Positions 1-8,552 are shown, counted from the stretch's first letter. The stretch: DNA of 39,106 nt from Acidobacteriota bacterium (GCA_018268755.1 JAFDVW010000022.1:1-39106); one strand, 5' to 3'. Program-made: numbers and translations. The notes: generated by a model not told the origin, from the sequence alone.

Positions 1-300
1 GAAGTCGAAACATCCCTACCCAGGGCACACTTCATAGGTAGGGATTCTTCGGCTCAGCGGCCTTCGCATCCGCGAAGGCCTTCTTCGCTCAGAATGACAA
101 TAGATATAGGCGATTCTTGTCCTGTTGAGCAGAGCGCATCTGTTGCGAAGCGACGGGTGGCGAAGTCGAAACATCCCTACCCGGAGCACACTTCATAGGT
201 AGAGATTCTTCGACTGCGGTTTCGCTTGCCTGGCAAACGAAACCTTCGCTCAGAATGACAGGGCGCAGAATGACAGGGCGCAGAATGACTGAGGATCAGA
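1..300. repeat. Intergenic repeat cluster
   Basis: No gene is seen here. A ~53-bp unit starting gaagtcgaaacatccctac occurs at 1-53 and again at about 162-214. Each copy runs into a 'gattcttcg ... cgctcagaatgac' block containing a small inverted repeat. The end carries a short tandem repeat of agaatgacagggcgc-type units at about 253-290. Related blocks occur at 17230-17365, 19365-19430 and 30594-30660, so this is a dispersed intergenic repeat family. Any role is unknown. Confidence 0.7.
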
Positions 301-322
301 AGGAGGATCAGAATGGCAGACG

Positions 323-991
323 TCAGTCGATTGCCATGGTCTTCAGATTAGGGCTGACAATCAGCGTGGCTTCCGTGGCCTTCTGCACATCTTCCACGGT
401 CAGGCCCGGTGCAATCTCTTCCAGCACCAGCCCCTCCAGCGTGACCCGCATGTAGGCCATTTCCGTCACAATCGTGTCGACCACTTTGACGCCAGTTAAC
501 GGCAGAGTGCATTTTTTCAGGATTTTCGGCTTGCCGTCTTTGCTGGTGTGCTCCATGGTGACGACCACGCGGCGGGCGCTGGCCACCAGGTCCATGGCGC
601 CGCCCATGCCCTTTACCATTTTTCCCGGAATCATCCAGTTGGCCAGGTTGCCGGCTTCATCCACTTCCATGGCGCCGAGCACGCTCAGGTCGACGTGGCC
701 GCCGCGGATCATGGCAAAGGATTCGGCGCTGGAAAAAAACGCGGTGCCGGGAATCTCGCTGACCGTTTCCTTCCCTGCATTGATGAGATCGGGGTCTTCG
801 TGTCCCTCGACGGGATAGGGCCCGATGCCTAACATGCCGTTCTCGCTTTGCAGGATGACGTCCATCCCGGCGGGAACGTAGTTGGCGATCAAGGTCGGCA
901 TGCCGATGCCGAGGTTGACATAAAATCCGTCGCGCAGCTCGCGGGCAATGCGCTTGACGATGCGTTCGCGTTTATCGGTATCTTTGGCCAT
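323..991 (-). CDS. scoB: 3-oxoacid CoA-transferase, subunit B
   Basis: This is the beta subunit of a succinyl-CoA:3-oxoacid CoA-transferase-type enzyme, which moves CoA between a dicarboxylate or acetate donor and a 3-oxoacid. The 222 residues match the usual length of about 210-220. Visible family signatures are GIGMPTLIANYVPAG near residue 28 and SENGMLGIGPYP near residue 49, where the Glu of the SENG motif is the expected catalytic residue that forms the glutamyl-CoA thioester. It lies 37 nt downstream of the alpha-subunit gene and is the last gene of the block. Family assignment is firm; the actual substrate (acetoacetate, 3-oxoadipate or other) cannot be read from the sequence. Confidence 0.93.
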   Translation of the reverse strand: MAKDTDKRERIVKRIARELRDGFYVNLGIGMPTLIANYVPAGMDVILQSENGMLGIGPYPVEGHEDPDLINAGKETVSEIPGTAFFSSAESFAMIRGGHVDLSVLGAMEVDEAGNLANWMIPGKMVKGMGGAMDLVASARRVVVTMEHTSKDGKPKILKKCTLPLTGVKVVDTIVTEMAYMRVTLEGLVLEEIAPGLTVEDVQKATEATLIVSPNLKTMAID

Positions 992-1028
992 AGAAGCAGT
1001 CGTTGGTCTTTTGTCGTTTGTCGGGAAG

Positions 1029-1736
1029 CTAGGAGCTAGAGGCCACTTTCCTCACCGTCCTTCTCTCAATCCGCTTCTCGAACAGCTCGCCCCGGAAGAT
1101 GCGGTTCACGTAGATGCTCGGGGTATGGACGGAATCGGCCGGAAGCTCGCCGATGTCCACGATTTCTTCCACCTCGGCGATGGTGACTTTCGCCGCCGTC
1201 GCCATCATGGGATTAAAATTCTGCGCGGTCTTGCGATAAATCAGATTGCCCCATTTGTCGCCCTTCCAGGCTTTGACGAAGGCGAAATCCGCCTTCAGGG
1301 CATGTTCCATGACATAAAGCCGGCCATCAAATTCGCGGGTCTCTTTGTTTTCGGCCACCACCGTGCCGACACCGGTCGGGGTAAAGAACGCCGGAATGCC
1401 CGCGCCGCCGGCGCGAATGCGCTCCGAAAACGTCCCCTGGGGAATGAGCTGCAGGTCGATCTTGCCTTGCAGCACCATTTCTTCCAACAGTTTGTTCTCG
1501 CCGACATAGGTGCCAATGTGGCTGCGAATCTGCCCCGCCGCCAGCAACAGTCCGTTGCCCAAGCCATCGACGCCGACGTTGTTGCTGATGGTGTGGAGGT
1601 TCTTGGTGCCCTTTTTGACCAGGGCGCGGATCAGGTTTTCCGGAATGCCGCACAACCCGAAGCCGCCGATCATGATGGTGGCGCCATCGAAAACATCGTG
1701 GATGGCGGCCTGGGCGCTGGCGACGACTTTATTCAT
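1029..1736 (-). CDS. scoA: 3-oxoacid CoA-transferase, subunit A
   Basis: Alpha subunit of the two-subunit 3-oxoacid CoA-transferase, 235 residues, which is full length for the family. The N-terminal signature IMIGGFGLCGIPENLI (about residues 21-36) is the conserved glycine-rich CoA-transferase motif. Further conserved stretches are NNVGVDGLG and RAGGAGIPAFFTPTGVGT. It precedes scoB by 37 nt and follows tyrA by 56 nt, a gap that holds a short repeat (cacggaggcacggagacac, about 1763-1782). Whether transcription from the aromatic genes reads into this pair is not known. It could serve ketone-body use or 3-oxoadipate degradation. Confidence 0.93.
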   Translation of the reverse strand: MNKVVASAQAAIHDVFDGATIMIGGFGLCGIPENLIRALVKKGTKNLHTISNNVGVDGLGNGLLLAAGQIRSHIGTYVGENKLLEEMVLQGKIDLQLIPQGTFSERIRAGGAGIPAFFTPTGVGTVVAENKETREFDGRLYVMEHALKADFAFVKAWKGDKWGNLIYRKTAQNFNPMMATAAKVTIAEVEEIVDIGELPADSVHTPSIYVNRIFRGELFEKRIERRTVRKVASSS

Positions 1737-1792
1737 AGCGGATAAATTCTAGAACAAATGCACCACGGAGGCACGGAGACACAAAGAAAAAC

Positions 1793-2683
1793 CTAGGATT
1801 GCGATTTTTCTGCGATGCCCTGCTTCGGCAGGGAAAGCTTCTTTAGCTCATGGGCGCGCTCAAATTCCATGGCCAGCTCCCGCGTGTCCAGATTTTCGCG
1901 GATGTGCGCCAGGCGCTGTTCCAGCTTCCACAGCGCGTCCTGCAAGTTCTTTTTGTTGGTCAGGGCGACATCGCGCCACATGGAATACGGGCTGCTGGCA
2001 ATGCGCGTCATTTCCCGCAAGGCCCGGCCGCCGGCCTCCAGCAGGGGAGCTTCCTTGCCGTATTCCTCCACCAGGGTCGCGGCCAGCGCGGTCGAGATCA
2101 TCTGCGGCAGGTGGCTGATCCAGGCGCACAGCTTGTCGTGTTCGTTGGCGTCGAGCGTCGCCACCCGCGCGCCGATTTTCTCCACCCAGGCGAGAAACTC
2201 TCCCGGCAACCCGGCATAGACGTCCTGTCCCGGCGCGGGGGTAAAGAACCAGGCGGCGTTTTGAAAGAGGTCGGCGTCGGCGAAATCGACGCCGGACTGT
2301 TCTTTGCCCGCCATAGGATGCCCCGCCAGAAACTGCTGCCCGGCATTTTTGCCGAATGTCTTTGTGGCTTGCGCGAGCACCTCAGCTTTGGTGCTGCCGG
2401 TATCGGTGATCAATGTATTTGCGGGCAGGGCCGGGCCGAGATGCCCGATCAGGTCCACAATCGCCCCCACCGGCGTGGCCAAAACAATGACCTGGCTGCC
2501 GCGTACCGCGTCAATAGGATTGCTCTCCCCGCCATCGATGGCGCCCTTGGCTTGCGCGCGTTCCAGCACCGCGGCGCGATCGCAGCCTACAATGCGGCCG
2601 GGAAATTTGTGTTTCTTAAGGGCGAGGCCAAAGGATCCGCCAATCAAGCCGGTGCCGACAATGGTGATCTGGCGGATAGGCAT
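1793..2683 (-). CDS. tyrA: Prephenate dehydrogenase (tyrosine biosynthesis)
   Basis: Oxidatively decarboxylates prephenate to 4-hydroxyphenylpyruvate with NAD(P). The N-terminal Rossmann motif GTGLIGGSFG lies at residues 10-19. The DTGSTKAEVL and GHPMAGKEQSG segments contain the conserved substrate-site residues, including the catalytic His of the GHPMAG motif. At 296 residues it is the short form. No chorismate mutase or C-terminal ACT domain is visible, so feedback control would have to come from elsewhere. A separate chorismate mutase and DAHP synthase lie just upstream, giving a tyrosine/phenylalanine branch next to the trp genes. Confidence 0.93.
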   Translation of the reverse strand: MPIRQITIVGTGLIGGSFGLALKKHKFPGRIVGCDRAAVLERAQAKGAIDGGESNPIDAVRGSQVIVLATPVGAIVDLIGHLGPALPANTLITDTGSTKAEVLAQATKTFGKNAGQQFLAGHPMAGKEQSGVDFADADLFQNAAWFFTPAPGQDVYAGLPGEFLAWVEKIGARVATLDANEHDKLCAWISHLPQMISTALAATLVEEYGKEAPLLEAGGRALREMTRIASSPYSMWRDVALTNKKNLQDALWKLEQRLAHIRENLDTRELAMEFERAHELKKLSLPKQGIAEKSQS

Positions 2684-2710
2684 TTTGTATCGAGAATAAT
2701 TTCACTGCAA

Positions 2711-2797
2711 TTTCACCACAGAGACACCGAGTCACAGAGAAAAAGCAGATGAATTAGGCCGTTTTCTCCGCGTCTCTGTGCCTCCGTGGTGAGATTT
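2711..2797. repeat. Inverted intergenic repeat (CACCACGGAGG family)
   Basis: The gap between tyrA and the DAHP synthase gene holds an imperfect inverted repeat. One arm reads caccacagagacaccgag and the other ctctgtgcctccgtggtg, around a ~30-bp centre. Related single arms occur at about 1761-1785 and 31653-31680. It could fold into a long hairpin in RNA. Its role is unknown. Confidence 0.6.
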
Positions 2798-2803
2798 TTG
2801 TGA

Positions 2804-3823
2804 CTAGGCGATCTTGCGGCCCACCGCCGGCGCGATAATCCGCAGCTCGTCCATCAGCTTGGCGAACTGTTCGGGATACAGCGACTGGGCTCCATCGGAG
2901 AACGCCTTGTCCGGATTGTGGTGCACTTCGATCAGCAGCGCGTCCGCCCCGGCCGCCACCGAAGCCCGCGCCATGGGCGGAACTTTGTCGCGGATGCCGG
3001 TGCCGTGCGAGGGATCGGCGGCCATGGGCAGGTGCGACAGCTTCTTGATGACGGGGATCGCGGAAATATCCATGGTGTTGCGCGTGTAAGTTTCGAAGGT
3101 GCGGATGCCGCGTTCGCAAAGGATCACATCGTAGTTGCCACCCGACATGATGTACTCGGCGGAGAGCAACAGTTCTTCCAGCGTGGCCGCGATGCCGCGC
3201 TTCAACAGCACCGGCTTGCGCACCTTGCCCAGCTCGCGCAGCAGATTGAAGTTCTGCATGTTGCGCGCGCCCACCTGGAAAATGTCGATATAGGGCAGCA
3301 TCAGTGGAATCTGCGAAATTTCCATGACCTCGCTGATGACCAGCAGGTTGAATTTGTCGCCCGCCTCGCGCAGCAGCTTCAAACCCTCTTCCCCCATGCC
3401 CTGGAAGGAGTAGGGTGAGCTGCGCGGTTTGAAAGCGCCGCCCCGCAGGCCGCGGGCGCCGGCTTTGGCAATCAGTTCCGTGACCGTAAACAACTGCTCG
3501 CGCGACTCCACCGAGCAGGGGCCGGCCATGACGACCACTTCATCGCCCCCAATGCGCACCCCGCGCCCCAGATTGAGGATGGATCCCTCAGGGCGAAAGG
3601 CGCGGCCGGAAAGCTTATAAGGCGCGCTGATGCGGTGCACATGCTCCACCCCGGCCAGCACTTCCAGATTGCGCGTGTCGAAGTCGATGCGCGCGCCCAC
3701 CGCGGCCAGAATGCTCTGGCGCTCGCCGGTGGTGCGGTGAACGGAGAATCCCATGCGGACCAGGTGTTCGACAACGTCCTGGATCTGCTCTTCAGTTGCG
3801 GTTTCCTGCATTGCTACGATCAT
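2804..3823 (-). CDS. aroF: 3-deoxy-7-phosphoheptulonate (DAHP) synthase
   Basis: Condenses phosphoenolpyruvate and erythrose 4-phosphate in the first step of the shikimate pathway. The protein has 339 residues. Residues 1 to about 70 form a small ferredoxin-like regulatory domain (starting near TEEQIQDVVEHLVRMGF), followed by the TIM barrel with GPCSVES at 101-107, KPRSSPYSFQG, and DPSHGTG near the C-terminus. This is the type I-beta, Thermotoga/Bacillus-like arrangement. That N-terminal domain is the allosteric site in characterised relatives. No good Shine-Dalgarno sequence precedes the start, and a second Met lies four codons in. It sits 90 nt downstream of the chorismate mutase gene. Confidence 0.94.
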   Translation of the reverse strand: MIVAMQETATEEQIQDVVEHLVRMGFSVHRTTGERQSILAAVGARIDFDTRNLEVLAGVEHVHRISAPYKLSGRAFRPEGSILNLGRGVRIGGDEVVVMAGPCSVESREQLFTVTELIAKAGARGLRGGAFKPRSSPYSFQGMGEEGLKLLREAGDKFNLLVISEVMEISQIPLMLPYIDIFQVGARNMQNFNLLRELGKVRKPVLLKRGIAATLEELLLSAEYIMSGGNYDVILCERGIRTFETYTRNTMDISAIPVIKKLSHLPMAADPSHGTGIRDKVPPMARASVAAGADALLIEVHHNPDKAFSDGAQSLYPEQFAKLMDELRIIAPAVGRKIA

Positions 3824-3913
3824 AGGAGTAGTCAGTCGTCAGCGCTTAGCTTCTAGCCGTCAGCCCCCCGGATGGGCAGGGCAAAGCAACCGGCTATCGG
3901 CCAACGGCGTTTC

Positions 3914-4222
3914 TTACGATTCCAATTCAGTGCTGCCCAGGCCTTCGGCCGCGTTGGGCGCGATCTCTTCCTGCTGGATTTTGCGCATCAGGTCCATGAT
4001 GCGCTCAAAAATTCGCTGCAAATCGGCGTCGGGCAGCGGTCCCTGGTTGACGCCGCGCACGTTCTGGAACACGGCGCGCTCGCGGTCGGGCTCGTAAATC
4101 GGCATGCCCGCCGTGCGTTTTAACTTGCCAATCTCGTGGGCCGCCTTTGCCCGCTGGTTCAATATCTCGACCAGCTTGCGGTCCAGTTCATCGATTTGTT
4201 TACGCCAGTCTGAAATGTCCAT
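3914..4222 (-). CDS. Chorismate mutase, AroQ class
   Basis: A 102-residue all-helical chorismate mutase that converts chorismate to prephenate, the substrate of the neighbouring TyrA. The signature begins at the N-terminus with WRKQIDELDRKLVEILNQRA, followed by the conserved AHEIGKLKR, then a Glu/Arg-rich segment (YEPDRERAVFQNV). These supply the Arg and Lys residues that bind chorismate in AroQ enzymes. No signal peptide or fused dehydratase is seen, so it is a free-standing cytoplasmic enzyme. It lies between trpA (109 nt upstream) and DAHP synthase (90 nt downstream) on the same strand. Confidence 0.9.
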   Translation of the reverse strand: MDISDWRKQIDELDRKLVEILNQRAKAAHEIGKLKRTAGMPIYEPDRERAVFQNVRGVNQGPLPDADLQRIFERIMDLMRKIQQEEIAPNAAEGLGSTELES

Positions 4223-4331
4223 GGAAAAGCTCAGCCGTCCGTCTTTAGCCGTTGCCCCTAGCCCAGGCGAACAGGTCGAAAATCCTACAAACTATTATAG
4301 AGACGCGGAATTTGCGCGTATTGGCCAACCG

Positions 4332-5096
4332 CTAAGGGCCAACGGCTAAGAGCTGGTTTATAAATTTTGCCACAGATTCGGCTTCTTTGCCGGGATTCCG
4401 CTCAATGGTGTGCACAATGGCGCTGCCCACCACGGCCGCGTCCGCGTATTGACTGACCGCTGCAGTATGTTCCGCGGTTGAAATGCCGAAGCCTACGGCG
4501 ATCGGCAGCTTGGTGTACTTGCGCAGGCGCTGCACCACGGACTTCGCGTCCTGGGGCATTTGCTGGCGTTCACCGGTTACGCCGGTGCGCGAGACCACAT
4601 AGACAAATCCCGTGGAAGCCCGGGCGATGAGCTTCAAGCGGGTATCCGTGCTGGTGGGGGCGGCCAGAAAAATGGTGGCCAGCCCGTGCTTGCGCATCTC
4701 TGCGAGATATTCCTCGGCTTCTTCGACCGGCAGGTCGGTGGCCAGGACGCCGTCCACCCCCGCCTCCTTCGCCGCCGCGGCAAACTTTCCCAGACCCATG
4801 CGCACCAGGGGATTGAGATAGGAAAAGATGATCAGCCCTACGTCTGACTGGCGGCGGATTTCCCTGGCCAGCGCGATCACATCTTCCAGCGAAGTATGGT
4901 GGCGCAGCGCCCGCTCACTGGCGCGCTGGATGACCGGTCCATCGGCCAGCGGATCGCTGAAGGGGACCCCAAGCTCAATGACGGCAGCCCCCGCCCGGAT
5001 GGCGGCGAGAATGATGTCCCGCGTGGTGGCAAGGTCGGGATCGCCACAGGTGACATAGGCGACGAGAGATGGCTTTTTGGCAAATGAAAGTGGCAT
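4332..5096 (-). CDS. trpA: Tryptophan synthase alpha chain
   Basis: Cleaves indole-3-glycerol phosphate to indole and glyceraldehyde 3-phosphate in the alpha2beta2 tryptophan synthase complex. The 254-residue TIM barrel carries ELGVPFSDPLADGP at residues 41-54; Glu41 and Asp52 correspond to the two catalytic acids of the family. YVVSRTGVTGER and VGFGIST supply the phosphate-binding loops. The start lies only 9 nt after the trpB stop, the classic coupled arrangement. A stretch of short near-repeats (ggccaacggctaag type) occupies the 109-nt gap before the chorismate mutase gene. Confidence 0.96.
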   Translation of the reverse strand: MPLSFAKKPSLVAYVTCGDPDLATTRDIILAAIRAGAAVIELGVPFSDPLADGPVIQRASERALRHHTSLEDVIALAREIRRQSDVGLIIFSYLNPLVRMGLGKFAAAAKEAGVDGVLATDLPVEEAEEYLAEMRKHGLATIFLAAPTSTDTRLKLIARASTGFVYVVSRTGVTGERQQMPQDAKSVVQRLRKYTKLPIAVGFGISTAEHTAAVSQYADAAVVGSAIVHTIERNPGKEAESVAKFINQLLAVGP

Positions 5097-5105
5097 GGTC
5101 TGAAT

Positions 5106-6323
5106 TTACTTTCCGTCCAGCTTCAGGTTCTCCCGCATGATGCCGATGTCTTTGTCGCCCCGGCCGGAAACGTTGACCAGCAGGATCTCCGACTTCCTCA
5201 TCTTGGGCGCGCGCTTGATGGCCTCGGCCACGGCATGCGCCGATTCCAGCGCGGGAATAATGCCTTCGGTGCGGGCCAGCAGGCTGGTGGCTGCCAGCGC
5301 CTCGGCGTCGGAGGCGGGTACATACTCGGCACGGTTGATATCGTGCAGCCAGGCGTGTTCCGGACCAATCGAGGGGTAGTCGAGCCCGGCCGAAACCGAA
5401 TGGGTGAGCGCAATCTGCCCATGATCGTCCTGCAGCACATAGGAGTGCGTGCCTTGCAGGACGCCCGGCGATCCGCCGCGAAAACGCGCCGCGTGTTCTC
5501 CCAGTTTTTCGCCCCGCCCACCGGCCTCGACGCCGATCAGCTGGACCTTCTTGTCTTTAATAAATTCGTGGAAGATGCCGATGGAGTTCGATCCGCCGCC
5601 TACGCAGGCGATGATCGCCGTGGGCAGCTTGCCTTCCGCCTTGCGCAGTTGCGCTTTCGCTTCCTGCCCGATGATCTTGTGGAAGTCGCGCACCATGGTG
5701 GGATAAGGGTGCGCGCCCAGCACGCTGCCCAGCAGGTAGTGCGTGGTGCGGACGTTGGTGACCCAGTCGCGCATGGCTTCATTGATGGCGTCTTTCAGCG
5801 TCTTTGAGCCGGAATCGACGCCGCGCACCTCCGCCCCCAGCAGCCGCATGCGGAAGACGTTCAGCTCCTGCCGCCGCATATCTTCCGTTCCCATGTAGAC
5901 GACGCACTCGAAGCCAAACAGCGCGCAGACCGTAGCGGTCGCGACCCCGTGCTGGCCGGCGCCGGTTTCCGCGATGACGCGCGTCTTGCCCATGCGTTCC
6001 ACCAGCAGGGCCTGCCCAATGCAGTTATTGATCTTGTGCGCCCCGGTGTGCAGCAGGTCTTCGCGCTTGAGATAAATCTTGGCCCCGCCCAGCTTTTGAG
6101 TGAGCCGGCCGGCGAAGGTGAGCGGCGTGGGACGCCCCACATAAGTGCGCAGCAGATGCTGCAGCCGCTGCTGGAATTTGCGGTCCTTCTTCGCCTTCTC
6201 ATAGGCGCGCTCCAACTCTTCGAGCGCCGCCATGAGGGTTTCAGGAACGTAGCGTCCGCCGTAGACGCCGAAACGTCCTGGCTTTTTGCTGTTGCGCGAT
6301 TTCGCCACCGATGCAGTTGCCAT
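5106..6323 (-). CDS. trpB: Tryptophan synthase beta chain
   Basis: PLP-dependent subunit that joins indole to serine. The protein has 405 residues, the standard length of TrpB1. GRFGVYGGRYVPETL opens the conserved region, LLHTGAHKINN contains the PLP-binding Lys97, ETGAGQHGVA is the substrate carboxylate loop, and ACVGGGSNSIG is the phosphate-binding loop. It starts 16 nt after trpF ends and is followed 9 nt later by trpA, so the two synthase subunits should be made together. Nothing unusual is seen in the sequence. Confidence 0.97.
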   Translation of the reverse strand: MATASVAKSRNSKKPGRFGVYGGRYVPETLMAALEELERAYEKAKKDRKFQQRLQHLLRTYVGRPTPLTFAGRLTQKLGGAKIYLKREDLLHTGAHKINNCIGQALLVERMGKTRVIAETGAGQHGVATATVCALFGFECVVYMGTEDMRRQELNVFRMRLLGAEVRGVDSGSKTLKDAINEAMRDWVTNVRTTHYLLGSVLGAHPYPTMVRDFHKIIGQEAKAQLRKAEGKLPTAIIACVGGGSNSIGIFHEFIKDKKVQLIGVEAGGRGEKLGEHAARFRGGSPGVLQGTHSYVLQDDHGQIALTHSVSAGLDYPSIGPEHAWLHDINRAEYVPASDAEALAATSLLARTEGIIPALESAHAVAEAIKRAPKMRKSEILLVNVSGRGDKDIGIMRENLKLDGK

Positions 6324-6339
6324 AAGGATGTGCCCGTTC

Positions 6340-7017
6340 TTACGTGGTCCGCGCCCCGTCGACCTGGCGCACGGCCTGGATAAATGCCTTTATTTTTGCG
6401 GGATCTTTCTTGCCCGGACTGGCCTCCACGCCGGAGACCACATCGACGCCCCAGGGCTTCAGTATACGCATGGCTTCGCCGACATTGCCGGAGTGCAGGC
6501 CACCCGCCACGATCAGCCGGACGCCATTCCGCTGAATGATTTCCGCCAGGGGCGCGGCTTTTTCCCAAACGAACACCTTGCCGGTCCCGCCCGGGGTCTG
6601 GGCGGTGCCGGAATCGAGAAGAATGCCCGACAGCGCTTTTCTCGACCCGTCCTCCGCACTCATGGCAAAGCGGCCAAAGTGTCCTTGACCGTCGAAAAAC
6701 TCGGCCGCCCGCAGCGCCAGATAGACTTTTCTGTCACAGGGCAGATCGGCGGTGGCCTGGTTGAGGTCACCATGAATCTGCACTCCGGTCAAAGGAAGTT
6801 GCTGGGCCATTTGAAGATCAGCCTTCGTCCAGCCCACAAATACACCGATCTTCTCAACCTGCGGCGGCAACTGAGCGAGGATAGCCCGGACCGTTTCCGT
6901 ATTCACATAACGCGGGCTCTTCTCATAGAACACGAATCCGAGGGCGTCGGCTCCGGCGTCCACCGCGGTGAGCGCGTCTTCGATATTCGTGGTGCCGCAG
7001 ATTTTGATCCAGGTCAT
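6340..7017 (-). CDS. trpF: Phosphoribosylanthranilate isomerase
   Basis: Catalyses the Amadori rearrangement of phosphoribosylanthranilate, the step before TrpC. The 225 residues match the family length. The N-terminal KICGTTNIEDA contains the catalytic Cys7, and DALGFVFYEKSPRYV follows. The C-terminal GVDVVSGVEASPGKKDP segment holds the phosphate-binding and catalytic region. It lies 82 nt after trpC and 16 nt before trpB on the same strand. TrpF and TrpC are separate proteins here, unlike the fused enzyme of enterobacteria. Confidence 0.95.
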   Translation of the reverse strand: MTWIKICGTTNIEDALTAVDAGADALGFVFYEKSPRYVNTETVRAILAQLPPQVEKIGVFVGWTKADLQMAQQLPLTGVQIHGDLNQATADLPCDRKVYLALRAAEFFDGQGHFGRFAMSAEDGSRKALSGILLDSGTAQTPGGTGKVFVWEKAAPLAEIIQRNGVRLIVAGGLHSGNVGEAMRILKPWGVDVVSGVEASPGKKDPAKIKAFIQAVRQVDGARTT

Positions 7018-7099
7018 AAACGCCAGATTTTATGCGAAGAAATTAAAGAGGGAACTGTCAGTATTCGATCAGTTCTTAGTTCTCAGAGAGTGCGGAGGT

Positions 7100-7912
7100 T
7101 CAGCGCCATCGCGAGGCGAGGGGCGATCGGCTGCCGAGCAGGGCTTGCAGGGTTTCTCCGGGCTTCGCGGTTTTCATAAGCGACTCACCGATCAGGAAAG
7201 CATCATACCCCGCCGCCTGCAGCCGCGCAAGATCTTCTCCGCAGTGAATGCCGCTCTCGGCCACGCGGGTTATATCGCCGGGAAAGCGCTCGGCCAGGCG
7301 GAACACGGTCTCCAGGTCCACCTGAAAAGTGCGCAGATCGCGGCTGTTCACCCCGATCAGTTCGCACCCGGCGTCCAGAGCGCGCTGCAATTCCGCTTCA
7401 TCGTGGACCTCGCAGAGAATGTCCAGGCCATATGCCTTCGCCTGGCGCGCCAGCGCCGTCAGCTCCGGCTGGGCGAGCGCCGCAACGATCAATAAGATAG
7501 CGTCGGCGCCATGGGCCCGCGCCTCCACCATCTGGAATTCATCGACCATGAAATCCTTGCGCAGGCAGGGAATCTGCACGCTGGCCGAGGCCCGTTCCAG
7601 GTTGGCCAGCGAGCCTTGAAAAAATTCTTCGTCGGTGAGGACGGAGAGCGCCGCCGCGCCGCCCGCTTCCAGTTCCCGGGCCAGCGCCGGGGGATCGAAG
7701 TCGGCGCGGATCAGTCCCTTCGACGGGGACGCCTTCTTCAACTCGGCGATCACCGCGAACCCCACCTTGCCCTTGGCGATTAATCCTTGCCGGAAGCCGC
7801 GCGGCGTGTGTGCCTGCGCCTTGCGTTCCAGTTCGCGCAGGTTTGCCGATTGCTTTGTCCGCTGCACGCGTTGACGGGTGGCGGTAAGGATTTGGTCCAG
7901 GGTCGTAGGCAT
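7100..7912 (-). CDS. trpC: Indole-3-glycerol phosphate synthase
   Basis: Closes the indole ring to make indole-3-glycerol phosphate. The start is placed at 7912, giving 270 residues beginning MPTTLDQILTATRQRVQ. A longer in-frame extension to 8056 has no family similarity and would overrun the promoter-like sequence. Motifs are AELKKASPSKG (residues 56-66, catalytic Glu and Lys), LLIVAAL, and ELIGVNSRDLRTF, followed by VAESGIH. It is the first gene of the trp block. trpE, trpG and trpD are absent from this window, so the pathway is split across the chromosome. Confidence 0.95.
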   Translation of the reverse strand: MPTTLDQILTATRQRVQRTKQSANLRELERKAQAHTPRGFRQGLIAKGKVGFAVIAELKKASPSKGLIRADFDPPALARELEAGGAAALSVLTDEEFFQGSLANLERASASVQIPCLRKDFMVDEFQMVEARAHGADAILLIVAALAQPELTALARQAKAYGLDILCEVHDEAELQRALDAGCELIGVNSRDLRTFQVDLETVFRLAERFPGDITRVAESGIHCGEDLARLQAAGYDAFLIGESLMKTAKPGETLQALLGSRSPLASRWR

Positions 7913-7925
7913 GGCTGGAAGAAAA

Positions 7926-7931
7926 ATTATA
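7926..7931 (-). promoter_or_regulatory. Candidate -10 box for the trp block
   Basis: A perfect TATAAT reads on the minus strand 13 nt before the trpC start. No convincing -35 is seen at 16-18 nt, and there is no Shine-Dalgarno sequence before the ATG. If used, the transcript leader would be only a few nucleotides long. Confidence 0.35.
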
Positions 7932-8114
7932 GCGAATCGGCCCAAGCCTTGCGTGCTGCTCCCACAGAGGCCATTTCTTAGGGAGAAACCCTGAAGGCCA
8001 AATCCGCCTTCGTGTAGGCGGGTATTTGCCCCAACTTCTTGGCTTCCCACCAGCAACTAAGCCTACGAATTCGCAAGCGCCGATGCCAGGCGCATTGCGT
8101 CAAGGAGTGGTCCC

Positions 8115-8291
8115 ATGACAGACGATCGCGAAAAAAACCGTAGCCAAAACAACCCCGAGCAGCAGCCTGGCCAGCAGCAGCGGAATCCCGAAGATCCGAC
8201 GCGCAAGAACCCTGCCACCGGTCAGGACATCGACGAAGATCAGGAAAAGAAGAACGAACGGGAGCAGGGCGGCCAACGGCGCGCTTCCTAG
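8115..8291 (+). CDS. Small hydrophilic protein of unknown function
   Basis: A 58-residue highly charged protein, MTDDREKNRS... ending GGQRRAS, rich in Gln, Asn, Glu and Arg and containing the phrase DPTRKNPATGQDIDED. It has no hydrophobic core and is predicted to be disordered. A strong Shine-Dalgarno (AAGGAG, 8102-8107) sits 7 nt before the ATG. A perfect hairpin terminator follows the stop. Both support a real single-gene unit. I do not recognise a characterised family; a stress-related role would be guesswork. Confidence 0.7.
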   Translation: MTDDREKNRSQNNPEQQPGQQQRNPEDPTRKNPATGQDIDEDQEKKNEREQGGQRRAS

Positions 8292-8314
8292 TTTCTTCCC
8301 TGAGAAACCTTAAC

Positions 8315-8345
8315 GAGTCCGGGCTTTTGCCCGGACTCTTCTCTT
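8315..8345 (+). terminator. Intrinsic terminator after the small hydrophilic gene
   Basis: A perfect 10-bp stem (gagtccgggc / gcccggactc) closes on a TTTT loop at 8325-8328 and is followed by the T-rich run ttctctt. It lies 23 nt after the stop of the 58-residue gene and before the next ribosome-binding site. Confidence 0.8.
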
Positions 8346-8367
8346 CAAATTGCACGGAGGAAAAATC

Positions 8368-8520
8368 ATGTCTACCATTCTGCTGGTTATTCTTGTCCTG
8401 CTTTTGATCGGTGCCTTGCCGACCTGGCCCTATAGCTCCGGCTGGGGCTATTATCCCAGCGGCGGATTGGGTCTGGTGGTGCTCATCGTGTTGATCCTGG
8501 CCTTGTCCGGCCGTTTGTGA
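8368..8520 (+). CDS. DUF3309-type small membrane protein
   Basis: A 50-residue protein, MSTILLVILVLLLIGALPTW followed by a Gly/Tyr-rich loop (SSGWGYYPSGG) and a second hydrophobic helix (GLVVLIVLILALSGRL). Two membrane segments with an aromatic-glycine turn are the hallmark of the DUF3309 family, which has no established function. A Shine-Dalgarno (CGGAGG, 8355-8360) lies 7 nt upstream. It stands alone between the terminator of the previous gene and the TonB receptor. Confidence 0.85.
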   Translation: MSTILLVILVLLLIGALPTWPYSSGWGYYPSGGLGLVVLIVLILALSGRL

Positions 8521-8552
8521 TCAAAATCATCGGCTCCTGATGCAATCGCGGC

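Noticed and set aside
1..300. Possible CRISPR array from the repeated ~53-bp units
   Set aside because: Only two units, unequal spacing, repeats too long and internally palindromic, and no cas genes in the window.
7913..8355. Minus-strand frame and N-terminal extension upstream of trpC
   Set aside because: No similarity to TrpC beyond the chosen start, and it is antisense to a small gene with a strong ribosome-binding site and terminator.
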